Assembly: GCA_016705325.1 (NCBI GenBank)
Contig: JADIYJ010000006.1
Coordinates: 1-64,000, forward strand
Origin: Pseudomonadota bacterium
Lineage (GTDB): Bacteria; Pseudomonadota; Gammaproteobacteria; Steroidobacterales; Steroidobacteraceae
Direction of reading: 5' to 3'
DNA: 64,000 bases
Part shown: piece by piece, positions 1-7,229 of the stretch
How the letters are laid out: each line of letters opens with the position of its first letter
Position numbering within the stretch: position 1 is the first letter of the stretch
The notes under the pieces: model-generated
Database searches by the model: none
Told to the model about the DNA's origin: nothing
Seen by the model: the letters and a program-made list of their open reading frames with translations, nothing else
Program-made: the position numbers and the translations under genes

Positions 1-20
1 CCACGATGCTCGCCCTCCCC

Positions 21-1177
21 TCAGGATTTCGGCAGGCCGAGCACGCGCTCGGCGATGATGTTGCGCTGGATCTCGTTCGTGCCCGCGTAGATCGGCCCGG
101 CCTGCGCAAACAGGAAGCCTTCGAGCCAGTCGTGCACCTCCGGGTCGTCGATGAGCTCCGCGCGCGGCCCGAGGATCCGCATTGCAGTCTCGTGCATCTG
201 CAGGTCGAGCTCGGACCAGAAGATCTTGTTGGCACTTGCCTCGGCGCCGACCCGATGACCCTTCGCCACGCGACCCACAGTGTGATAGCTCGCGAGGTTG
301 TAAGCCTCGGCATCCATCCATGCCTTCAGCACGCCGTCGCGGATTGACGGGTCGCGATCTGCGGTAGCCTGATAACGCCGGTACAGCTCCACGAGCCGCT
401 TCGCCGTGCGCTGAAAGCGCGCCGGCGAGCGCAGCAGCAGGCCGCGCTCGAAGCCGGCGGTGGCCATCGCCACGTTCCAGCCCTGACCTTCCTCGCCGAG
501 GCGGTTGGCCACGCTGACTCGCACGTCGTCGAAGAACACCTCGGCGAAGGCCTGCTTGCCGTTCAGCGCCCTGATCGGCCGGATCGTGATGCCCTTGGCG
601 TCCAGCGGCACCAGCAGATAGCTGAGCCCGTGGTGGCGGTTGCTCTGCGGGTCGCTGCGGAACAGCCCGAACAGCCAGTTGGCGAACACCGCGCGCGTCG
701 ACCAGGTCTTCTGTCCGTTGATGACGTACTCATCGCCGTCGCGGATCGCGCGGCTCGAGATGTTGGCCATGTCGGAGCCCGCATTGGGCTCGCTCCAGCC
801 CTGCGCCCACATGTCGTCGCAGCGCGCCATGCGCGGCAGGAAGCGCTGCCTTCTGCTCCGCTGTGCCGAACTCCATCAGCGTGGGCCCGAGCAGCATGAT
901 GCCGTTCTGGTTCACGCGCATCGGCGCATCGACGGCGTGGTACTCCTCCTCGAAGATCAGCCACTCGTTGAGATCAGAACCGCGGCCGCCGAGGTCCTTC
1001 GGCCAGATCACGCAGCTGTAGCCACCCGCGGCGAGCTTTGCTTCCCAGGCACGGTGCTGCTCGAATCCCTCGCGGGTGTCGTAGCTCGCGAGCGGCGGCT
1101 TCGGCACGTTGGTCGCGCAGCCACGCGCGCACCTCGGCGCGAAAGGCTTCCTGCTGCGGGGTGAAATCGAGGTCCAT
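21..1177 (-). pseudogene. FadE30-like acyl-CoA dehydrogenase, two apparent frameshifts
   Basis: Probable acyl-CoA dehydrogenase of steroid C/D-ring breakdown. The protein begins MDLDFTPQQEAFRAEV at 1177, after an AGGAGG ribosome site that overlaps the end of the upstream hydratase gene. Reading it needs three frames. A spare C near 1108 (GACCAAC where GACAAC would keep the frame) and a spare G near 849 (AAGGCAG for AAGCAG) each shift the frame by one. After correction there is one continuous protein of about 385 residues, with the flavin/substrate motif SEPNAGSD in the middle and the C-terminal GTNEIQRNIIAERVLGL signature. The N-terminal half resembles mycobacterial FadE30, whose gene also travels with ipdABC and echA20. 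It is last in the operon. Both lesions are single-base additions in an otherwise pristine coding sequence, so sequencing error is as likely as true inactivation. Confidence 0.8.
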
Positions 1178-1188
1178 GCGCAGCCTCC

Positions 1189-1944
1189 TCAGAACCTGGC
1201 GTCGCGCTTGTCGAGGAAGGCGCGCCGCGTCTCCGCCGAGTCCGGGCTCATGTATGCCTGCAGCGTGAAGCCCTGCTCCCAGCGGTACTTGGCCTCGAGG
1301 TTGCCATCCTCGATGCCGGTGAGCGCCTCCTTGGCGATGCGGATCATCGCCGGGCTCTTGGCGGCGATCTTCGCGGCGATGGCGAGCGCCTCGTCCCGCA
1401 GCCGCTCGCGCGGGACCACCCGCTCGATTGCGCCGAGGCGATGAGCCTCGACCGCACCGATCATTTCGCCGGTGAAGAACAGGTAGCGCGTCTTCTGCAC
1501 ACCGAACATGCGCTGCAGGTGCGCCGCACCGCCCATCGCGCCGCGGTCGACCTCGGGCAGCCCGAATCTCGCATCCTCGGCGGCGATGACGATGTCGGCC
1601 GCGCCGCAGATGCCGATGCCGCCACCGAGCACGAAGCCGTGCACCGCCGCGATCACCGGCACCTTGTTGAGGTGCACCGCCTTGAAGGTCGCGTAGTTGC
1701 CGGCATTCACCGTCACGATCAGGCCCTGGTCGGCGTCGAGCTCCTTGATGTCGACGCCGGCACAGAAGCCGCGGCCTTCGGCGCGGATGACGATGACGCG
1801 TACCGCGGGGTCCTCGCCGAGCGCTGCGATGCGCGCCGCGAGATCGTTCCAGCCGGCGCAATTGAGTGCATTGACGGGCGGGCGGTTGATCACCACTTCG
1901 GCGACGCCATTGTCGTGCACCTGGCTCGTGAACTGCTCAGACAT
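1189..1944 (-). CDS. echA20: EchA20-like enoyl-CoA hydratase-family ring hydrolase
   Basis: Crotonase-fold protein of 251 residues. Mycobacterial EchA20 hydrolyses the last steroid ring (ring D) of the HIP-CoA intermediate. The match is specific: RAEGRGFCAGVDIKE, an oxyanion-hole GGGIG segment, the FGLPEVDRGAMG stretch and the C-terminal YRWEQGFT motif all line up with EchA20 as I remember it. The start at 1944 is chosen for a GGGGAA ribosome site; an in-frame ATG lies further up at 1971. The frame also stays open far upstream through what is clearly the lost tail of IpdC (see that entry), so the two may be fused or separated by another indel. It sits between ipdC and the FadE30-like gene in the minus-strand operon. 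Confidence 0.85.
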   Translation of the reverse strand: MSEQFTSQVHDNGVAEVVINRPPVNALNCAGWNDLAARIAALGEDPAVRVIVIRAEGRGFCAGVDIKELDADQGLIVTVNAGNYATFKAVHLNKVPVIAAVHGFVLGGGIGICGAADIVIAAEDARFGLPEVDRGAMGGAAHLQRMFGVQKTRYLFFTGEMIGAVEAHRLGAIERVVPRERLRDEALAIAAKIAAKSPAMIRIAKEALTGIEDGNLEAKYRWEQGFTLQAYMSPDSAETRRAFLDKRDARF

Positions 1945-2045
1945 GGCTTCCCCGGCGGAGCTGATGGCCATCAGTGCAGCGCGACGCTCGCGCGCCTGCG
2001 TGATGATGCCGTCGATGATTTCCTGGCAACTGGCGAGGCGATTGA

Positions 2046-3023
2046 TCAGGGCGCGGCCACCTGACCGGCGGACATCACACCCTCGGCGGGCCGGCCTTCG
2101 ACCATCGAGCGCTGCAGCAGCATCGGCGCGCTGGCGGCCATCACCGTCTGGGCCACGCTGCTCGCATCCTCGCGCAGGCCCTGCCAGAAGACCTTGAGTG
2201 CATGGGCGCTCGTCATGCCGGTCTGCGCCTTGTAGCGCTGCGCGAGCCTGAGCGCGAGCCGCAGGCGCGTCAGGGGCGAGGCCTTCTCCAGCATCGCAAG
2301 GTATTCATTCGGAATCATGCGCTGGGGCATGCCGTCGACCAGGTATGAGACCTGGATCTTCTCGACATCCTTCGCGTTGACATAGCGCTCGAGCGTTGAC
2401 CGCGGCACCCTGTTGTCGGTCGACATCAGGAAGCGCGTGCCCATCGCGATGCCCTGCGCGCCGTAGGCGAGCGCCGCGAGCAGTCCGCGGCCGTCGAAGA
2501 AGCCACCCGCGGCCACGACCGGCACCGTCACGGCATCGACGACCTGCGGCAGCAGCACCGTGGTCGGTACGCTGCCGGTGTGGCCACCGCCCTCGGCGCC
2601 CTGGATCGTGATGACATTGGCGCCCATCTCGATCGCCTTCTGCGCGTGCTTCAGCGCGCCGACCGTGGGCATGCAGACGATGCCGGCATCGCGCAGGCGG
2701 CCGATCACTTTCTTGTCCGGGCCGCGCCCGTAACTGACGGCGCGGATGCGGTGCTTCACGGCAAGATCGAGCAACTGCGCCGCGTTCGGCTGGAACATGT
2801 GGAAGTTGAGCCCGAACGGCTTGTCGCCGGTCAGTTCCCGCACGCGGCTGATCTCGGCCTCGATCTGATCCGCGGCGATCGTCGCGCCCGCCAGAAAACC
2901 AAAACCGCCGGCGTTGGTCGTGGCAGCCACGAGCTCGGAGCCGGTCACCCAGCCCATGCCCGTCTGCACGATCGGGTAGCGGCAACCGAGCAGGTCACAG
3001 AGCGGCGTGTGGAAATCGGGCAT
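2046..3023 (-). CDS. ipdC: IpdC-like NAD(P)H-dependent flavin oxidoreductase (nitronate monooxygenase fold), C-terminus frameshifted
   Basis: TIM-barrel FMN protein of the nitronate monooxygenase family. It begins with the PIVQTGMGWVTGSELVAA flavin-binding segment and has the QGAEGGGHTG loop near residue 145 and AAGGFFDGRG near 190. Its place between ipdA/ipdB and echA20 points to IpdC, a steroid C/D-ring enzyme of the KstR2 regulon in mycobacteria. The frame stops at 2046 after GQVAAP, but the usual family tail continues in the next frame (ALINRLASCQEIIDGIITQA, about 2055 to 1975). One missing G in GGCCGCGCC would restore GQVAGALINRL. The annotated stop is therefore probably artificial and the real protein is about 30 residues longer. 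Confidence 0.8.
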   Translation of the reverse strand: MPDFHTPLCDLLGCRYPIVQTGMGWVTGSELVAATTNAGGFGFLAGATIAADQIEAEISRVRELTGDKPFGLNFHMFQPNAAQLLDLAVKHRIRAVSYGRGPDKKVIGRLRDAGIVCMPTVGALKHAQKAIEMGANVITIQGAEGGGHTGSVPTTVLLPQVVDAVTVPVVAAGGFFDGRGLLAALAYGAQGIAMGTRFLMSTDNRVPRSTLERYVNAKDVEKIQVSYLVDGMPQRMIPNEYLAMLEKASPLTRLRLALRLAQRYKAQTGMTSAHALKVFWQGLREDASSVAQTVMAASAPMLLQRSMVEGRPAEGVMSAGQVAAP

Positions 3024-3035
3024 CGCGTTCGTGCC

Positions 3036-4217
3036 TCAGCGCTTGACGATGACCGTGGAGCCATGACCGAAGAGGCCCTGGTTCGCGGTGATGCCCACCT
3101 TGGCGCCGCTCACCTGGCGTGCGCCGGCCTCACCGCGCAACTGCCAGGTCAGCTCGCACACCTGCGCCAGCGCCTGCGCCGGCACCGCTTCACCGAAGCA
3201 CGCAAGCCCCCCTGAGGCGTTGACCGGCAAGCGACCGCCCACACGTGTCGCGCCACTGCGCAGGAGCGCAGCCGCTTCGCCACGAGCGCACAACTGCAGG
3301 TCCTCGATCCAGTCGAGTTCGAGCGCCGTCGACAGGTCGTAGACTTCGGCGAGACTCACGTCGGACGGGCCGATACCCGCTTCTTCGTAGGCCTTCGCGG
3401 GCAACGCGGCGCGGAAGCTGTGCGCCGGGGCGGCCACCGCCGAGTCCGTCGCGATATCCGGCATTTCGATGTTCGCGGACGCAAAGGTCGGTGTCACGGT
3501 CGAGATGGCCGCGACCCGCGGCGCATCGCCCCGCCCCACGCGACGCGCGTAATCGAGACTCGCAACGATGAGCGCGGCAGCACCGTCAGACGTTGCGCAG
3601 ACGTCCATCAGTCGCAGCGGGTTGGCTACCATGGGCGAGGCCGCAACTTCCGCCGGCGTGAAGCGCTTGCGATAGCGCGCGTTCGGGTTCTCGCAGCCGT
3701 GCTCCGAGTTCTTGATCTTGACCTGCGCGAAGTCATCGACCGAGTCGCCGTACAGCGCCATGCGCCGCCGCGCGTAGAGCGCGAAGTAGGTCGGATTGGT
3801 GATGCCCAGCCGGAAGCGAACCCAGTCGGGATCGTCGGGGCGCTCGCCCTTCGCTGGCGCCAGGAATCCCTTGGGCGTGGTGTCGGCGCCGATGACGAGG
3901 GCGAGCTCGCACTCGCCCGAGAGGATTCTGGAGCGCGCGGCGGCCAGCGCCTGCGAACCCGACGCACAGGCCGCGTAGGACGTGTTGACCTGCGCGCCCT
4001 GCCAGCCGAGGGCCTGCGCGAAAGTGGCGCCCGCAACCTGCCCGGGATACCCGTTGCGGATCGTCGCCGCGCCGCTGACGAACTGCACCGCGCGCCAGTC
4101 GACGCCTGCGTCCTTGAGCGCAGCGCGCGCCGCCGTCACGCCGTAGTCGATGAAACTGCGCCCCCACTTGCCCCAGGGATGCATGCCGACGCCGAGAATG
4201 GCGATATCCCTGCTCAT
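3036..4217 (-). CDS. SCP-x-type thiolase (lipid-transfer/ketoacyl-CoA thiolase family)
   Basis: 393-residue thiolase of the sterol-carrier-protein-x class. The nucleophile region YAACASGSQA (Cys84), the NASGGLACFGEA segment and the C-terminal GLFGHGST motif are all present, so it looks catalytically competent as a thiolase and not only as an Ltp2-type aldolase, which loses the cysteine. The ATG at 4217 overlaps the stop of the preceding DUF35 gene (ATGA), a sign of translational coupling. Such thiolases work as complexes with DUF35 partners. Here the pair sits directly after ipdB, where it could cleave a beta-keto-acyl-CoA made during ring C/D or side-chain breakdown, the job of FadA6 in mycobacteria. 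The exact substrate is inference. Confidence 0.8.
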   Translation of the reverse strand: MSRDIAILGVGMHPWGKWGRSFIDYGVTAARAALKDAGVDWRAVQFVSGAATIRNGYPGQVAGATFAQALGWQGAQVNTSYAACASGSQALAAARSRILSGECELALVIGADTTPKGFLAPAKGERPDDPDWVRFRLGITNPTYFALYARRRMALYGDSVDDFAQVKIKNSEHGCENPNARYRKRFTPAEVAASPMVANPLRLMDVCATSDGAAALIVASLDYARRVGRGDAPRVAAISTVTPTFASANIEMPDIATDSAVAAPAHSFRAALPAKAYEEAGIGPSDVSLAEVYDLSTALELDWIEDLQLCARGEAAALLRSGATRVGGRLPVNASGGLACFGEAVPAQALAQVCELTWQLRGEAGARQVSGAKVGITANQGLFGHGSTVIVKR

Positions 4218-4648
4218 GGCGCCGGCTTCCACTTCCAGGAGAGGTGTCGTTCGGTCGCCGTCTCCGACAGTGTCTCGACGACGAGTTCCATCGGCATGCC
4301 GACCGTGAGCGCGGCCACGTCGACGCCCTGCACGACGGGGCCGAGCACGATCATCTGTTCCTGCTCGAGCTCCACGGCGGCGATCGCGAACGGCAGGTAC
4401 GGATCGGCCGCGATGAACGGCTCGGGCGGCTGGTAGCACGCGTCGGTGTACGACCACAGGCGACCGCGCCGCGACAGCGGCACTTCCTCGAACTGCTCTC
4501 CCGCGCACGCCGGGTTGCGGCAGAAACGCGCCTGGCGCGGGAAGTAATACGTCCCGCAGCTCGTGCAGCGCGACCCGAGCAGGTGCGCGCCGGCCTCGCC
4601 CTGCGCGAACCAGCCCTCGAGGAAGGGCTTTTCCGTCTTCCGGGTCAC
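4214..4648 (-). CDS. DUF35 OB-fold protein with rubredoxin-like zinc ribbon, thiolase partner
   Basis: 144-residue protein with the DUF35 layout: a zinc ribbon with Cys28, Cys31, Cys43 and Cys48 (SRCTSCG and FCRNPAC), followed by an OB-fold acyl-CoA-binding domain. The start is a GTG at 4648, four bases after the corrected ipdB stop at 4653. The reading frame is open further upstream, but that part is out-of-frame ipdB. Members of this family (ChsH2 and similar) bind SCP-x thiolases or MaoC hydratases and complete their active sites. The gene overlaps the downstream thiolase by four bases, so the two products are probably made in equal amounts and form one complex. Confidence 0.8.
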   Translation of the reverse strand: MTRKTEKPFLEGWFAQGEAGAHLLGSRCTSCGTYYFPRQARFCRNPACAGEQFEEVPLSRRGRLWSYTDACYQPPEPFIAADPYLPFAIAAVELEQEQMIVLGPVVQGVDVAALTVGMPMELVVETLSETATERHLSWKWKPAP

Positions 4649-4652
4649 GCGC

Positions 4653-5421
4653 TCAGGCTCCAAGCGCGGCGGCCCGCAGCCCGTGCGGGTCGAGGCGCGC
4701 GAGCAACTCGAGCTGTCCGGCAGTCGGTGCCGCCGTCGCCGCCACATCAGCGGGCACGTGCACCGGGAATCCCGTTGCCTGCTGAACCTGCTCCGCAGTC
4801 ACGCCCGCGTGCAGGCTGCACAAACGCACCTGCCAGGACGGGGACCCCGAAATCCATCACGCACAGGTTGGTGAGCAGCAACCGGATGTCGATGTCATCG
4901 AAGCCCCAGCCTCGCGCCAGCCGCGCCGGGTTGTAGCCTGCCGAGGCGACCATGTCGACCTCGCCCTCGACGAACACCTTGGTGCCGTGGTTCGGCACGA
5001 AGAATGAGTTGGCGTGGTTCATCGAGTTGCCGGGGAAACCGCGCACGCCAAGCATCTGCGTCTTTGGCTTGCGATGGTCTGCGCCGATCATCGAGATGTT
5101 GGCCTGGCCGTAACGGTCCACCTGGGTCGGCCCGACCATGGCGTGGCGCTTGCCACCCCAGACGTTGTCGAAGATGCGCGCGAAGCCCATGTGCGTCTCG
5201 CGCCGGATGCGATATTCGCCGCGCGGCCCGACCGGCACGGGCTCGGCCACGAGCCAGGCCTCGCTGTCGGTCAGCATCAGGTCGGGGTTGCAGGTCAGCT
5301 TGGCGAGCGATGCAGCCAGCCGCGGCACCATGCCGATGCCGGTTGCCAGCACTTCGCCGTCGTGGCGCCACGCCGCAGAGGCGGCGCAGATGATGGTGTC
5401 GACCAGGGTCGTATCGGACAT
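4653..5421 (-). pseudogene. ipdB: IpdB, beta subunit of steroid ring-opening CoA-transferase-fold hydrolase; one frameshift
   Basis: Second subunit of the IpdAB heteromer, a CoA-transferase-fold enzyme that hydrolytically opens ring C of COCHEA-CoA. The ATG at 5421 follows a GGAG site just after ipdA. The first 190 residues read normally (EAWLVAEPVPVGPRGEYRIR, GPTQVDRYGQANISMIG and others). The frame then breaks at 4840-4848, where GGGG and CCCC runs lie side by side. Removing one base restores a sensible tail, with RLCSLHAGVTAEQVQQATGF followed by about 45 residues and a TGA at 4653. That stop sits exactly where the next gene begins, which supports the correction. Unless the run is miscalled, the protein would carry a scrambled C-terminus ending at 4747. 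Confidence 0.82.
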
Positions 5422-5432
5422 CACACGCTCCG

Positions 5433-6308
5433 TCAGAACACCGGCAGCGGCAGCTTCCTCACCACCGCCTCACCGCCGACACGCCGCAGGTATTCTTCCT
5501 CGCCGCAGGCGACGTAGCGCTCGCAGTACTGCGCCCAGCCCCCGGGTTCCTTTGCGCTGGCTGCGTATTCCTTGAGATGTTTGACGTCGAACCCGTAGAG
5601 CGGCGCACACGAGGTCGGGTGCGCACCGCAGGGCGCGTGCACGACGCCAGTGGTCTGTGCGCGCTCCCAGAACACGTAGCGCGCCTCGTCGCCCTGCCCG
5701 AACGCCTCCGCCTCGACCAGTTCGTCGGCAGTGACGTAGGTGCGCGCGGCCGCGCGGGCATACAGGTCGTCCATGTACAGGTCCGGGCCCTTGACCTGGC
5801 ACACGCCGCGTGCATCCGCACGATCGACGTGCAGCAGCGCGACATCCAGCGGCAGTGCTGGCATCGCCACCCACTGCCGGTCGTCGTAGGGCGAATCGAC
5901 GAGCTTGATTGCGGGGCTGTGCCGCAGCACGTCCGTGCCCAGGCCCACCCGCGTCGGGATGAAAGGCGTGCGCATGGCGGCCGCTTTCAGTCCGAGCATG
6001 AGCAGTCCCTCGTCGATTTCCATGACCTCGATCGACCCCGACTGGCGCGCGCGGCGGAAGTACGGCTCGAGCGGGATGAAGTCGAGCGAGACGAAGGCGA
6101 AGACGAGCTTCCTGATCTTGCCGGCGGCGCAGAGCATGCCCACGTCCGCGCCGCCATAGGAGACGACGGTGAGGTCCCGGAGCGGGCTGCGCAGGATTTC
6201 GCGGATGAACGTCATCGGCTTGCGCCGCGGACCCCAGCCGCCGATGCCGATGGTCATGCCGTCGCGCAGTTGCGCAACGACGTCGCTGGCCGTGATGAGC
6301 TTGTTCAT
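5433..6308 (-). CDS. ipdA: IpdA, alpha subunit of steroid ring-opening CoA-transferase-fold hydrolase
   Basis: 291-residue CoA-transferase family I alpha-like subunit. Features include the GIGGWGPRRKPM glycine loop near residue 22, SYGGADVGML near 50, and the long substrate-pocket segment FIPTRVGLGTDVL near 115. With IpdB it hydrolyses the last-but-one steroid ring in the HIP pathway. The low similarity of this pair to ordinary CoA transferases, and the neighbours ipdC and echA20, make the assignment firm. It is the first gene of a seven-gene minus-strand operon running to the window start. A 29-codon open frame (6394 to 6305) overlaps its start by ATGA. That could be a leader peptide but has no other support. 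Confidence 0.88.
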   Translation of the reverse strand: MNKLITASDVVAQLRDGMTIGIGGWGPRRKPMTFIREILRSPLRDLTVVSYGGADVGMLCAAGKIRKLVFAFVSLDFIPLEPYFRRARQSGSIEVMEIDEGLLMLGLKAAAMRTPFIPTRVGLGTDVLRHSPAIKLVDSPYDDRQWVAMPALPLDVALLHVDRADARGVCQVKGPDLYMDDLYARAAARTYVTADELVEAEAFGQGDEARYVFWERAQTTGVVHAPCGAHPTSCAPLYGFDVKHLKEYAASAKEPGGWAQYCERYVACGEEEYLRRVGGEAVVRKLPLPVF

Positions 6309-6435
6309 GCGGCGACCGCCCAGGGGTCGGCCAGGTCGACGGCGACCGTGACTGCGGCCGGCAGAAAACCACCAGGGCGGAGACGCCGGACCATGAACGT
6401 TCTCGAGAGACGCATCGCGCTTATTTACGCGAACC

Positions 6436-6483
6436 CGGCAAGGCGTGCCTACGTCCTAAAGGACTAGGACGCACGCTTGCCGA
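6436..6483. promoter_or_regulatory. Bulged inverted repeat with GTCC-N4-GGAC dyad between ipdA and the divergent membrane-protein gene
   Basis: The gene-free stretch 6309-6618 holds one clear structure. Arms CGGCAAG, CGTGC and GTCCTA are matched in order by TAGGAC, GCACG and CTTGCCG, with small bulges, and the loop is AAGGAC. At its centre GTCC, four bases, GGAC (6453-6464) matches the dyad found upstream of other operons in this window. Read on the minus strand it continues GTCCTTTAGGACGTAGGC toward ipdA, 145 bases away. It may be an operator or, as RNA, a hairpin. The rest of the gap shows only an A/T-rich patch near 6420 (TTATTTA) that could hold a -10 box. Confidence 0.45.
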
Positions 6484-6618
6484 CCGCGGGCTGATTCAGA
6501 TGTACAGTGTCGCACCGGCCCTAAGCCTCCATGCTCGACCCGCAGCAGTCGCGCTGGATCGTGCGCAGGCTCTGTCCTCCATCGCTGATGACATCCCGAA
6601 GACCACCTGGAGAAAATC

Positions 6619-7134
6619 ATGAATCAAACGGTCGCGCGGCCCGAACTCTCCCCTGCCAAGGGATTGCTGGTACTTTCCGCGATCATCGTCCTCGTCGCGC
6701 TGTTTCTCTGGCTGAGTCACACCGTTGGCGTCGTGCAGGTCTGGGCAGGCTTCCTCTTCATCCTGTACTGGGCCGGGCTCGAGCACGTGCAGATGGAGCG
6801 GCTGCTGCCGAGCGTCGTCGGCTCCCTGTCCGGCCTCGGCCTTGCGTACGGGATGAACGTCATGCCGGAGCAGCTGGGAAACACCGGCTGGGCGATCTTG
6901 CTAGGCGCCGTCCTGGTCGCGGTCTACTGCCAGGTGATGGGCTGGCTGCCGGTCGTCGTCAACATGGCGATGATGCTGTTCCTGACCGTGGGCACCGTCC
7001 CCGCCGTGCAGCAGCACGCGGACCTGAGCAACGCCTTCGCCGCCCTGGTGCTCGGCATCGTGTTCATGGTCGTGCTGGTCGTTGGCGGCAACTGGGCGAT
7101 GGGTACGTTCGGCAAGCGGCCGCCGCAGGCTTGA
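6619..7134 (+). CDS. Small multi-pass membrane protein, function unknown
   Basis: 171 residues with about five hydrophobic helices: roughly 15-35, 40-57, 63-80, 88-110 and 138-160. No motif is recognised. There is a short polar N-terminus and a basic tail (GKRPPQA), so the C-terminus is probably cytoplasmic. The start follows CTGGAGAAAATC, a good ribosome site. It lies alone, divergent from the ipdA operon and 96 bases ahead of a TonB receptor gene. It may be co-transcribed with that receptor, but the dyad site at 7149 suggests the receptor also has its own promoter. It could be a DUF1097-like protein; I cannot confirm this. Confidence 0.6.
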   Translation: MNQTVARPELSPAKGLLVLSAIIVLVALFLWLSHTVGVVQVWAGFLFILYWAGLEHVQMERLLPSVVGSLSGLGLAYGMNVMPEQLGNTGWAILLGAVLVAVYCQVMGWLPVVVNMAMMLFLTVGTVPAVQQHADLSNAFAALVLGIVFMVVLVVGGNWAMGTFGKRPPQA

Positions 7135-7148
7135 CCGCGGTCACCCTA

Positions 7149-7166
7149 ACCCACATGGACGATGCC
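7149..7166 (+). promoter_or_regulatory. GGACGATGCC motif upstream of TonB receptor (partial dyad)
   Basis: ACCC, four bases, then GGACGATGCC, ending 63 bases before the receptor start at 7230. The right half is identical to the sites at 15307, 27078 and 60786. The left half keeps only the CC of GTCC. It is read as a member of the window-wide operator set described in the findings. Confidence 0.45.
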
Positions 7167-7229
7167 AGGTCGTGCGATCGTCAGCGATCCTGCATCAGTC
7201 GTAATTCATTCATACAGATGGGGGTGACC

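Noticed and set aside
6305..6394. 29-codon open frame overlapping the ipdA start by ATGA
   Set aside because: No ribosome site, no recognisable sequence and no upstream continuation. The overlap alone is weak evidence for a leader peptide.
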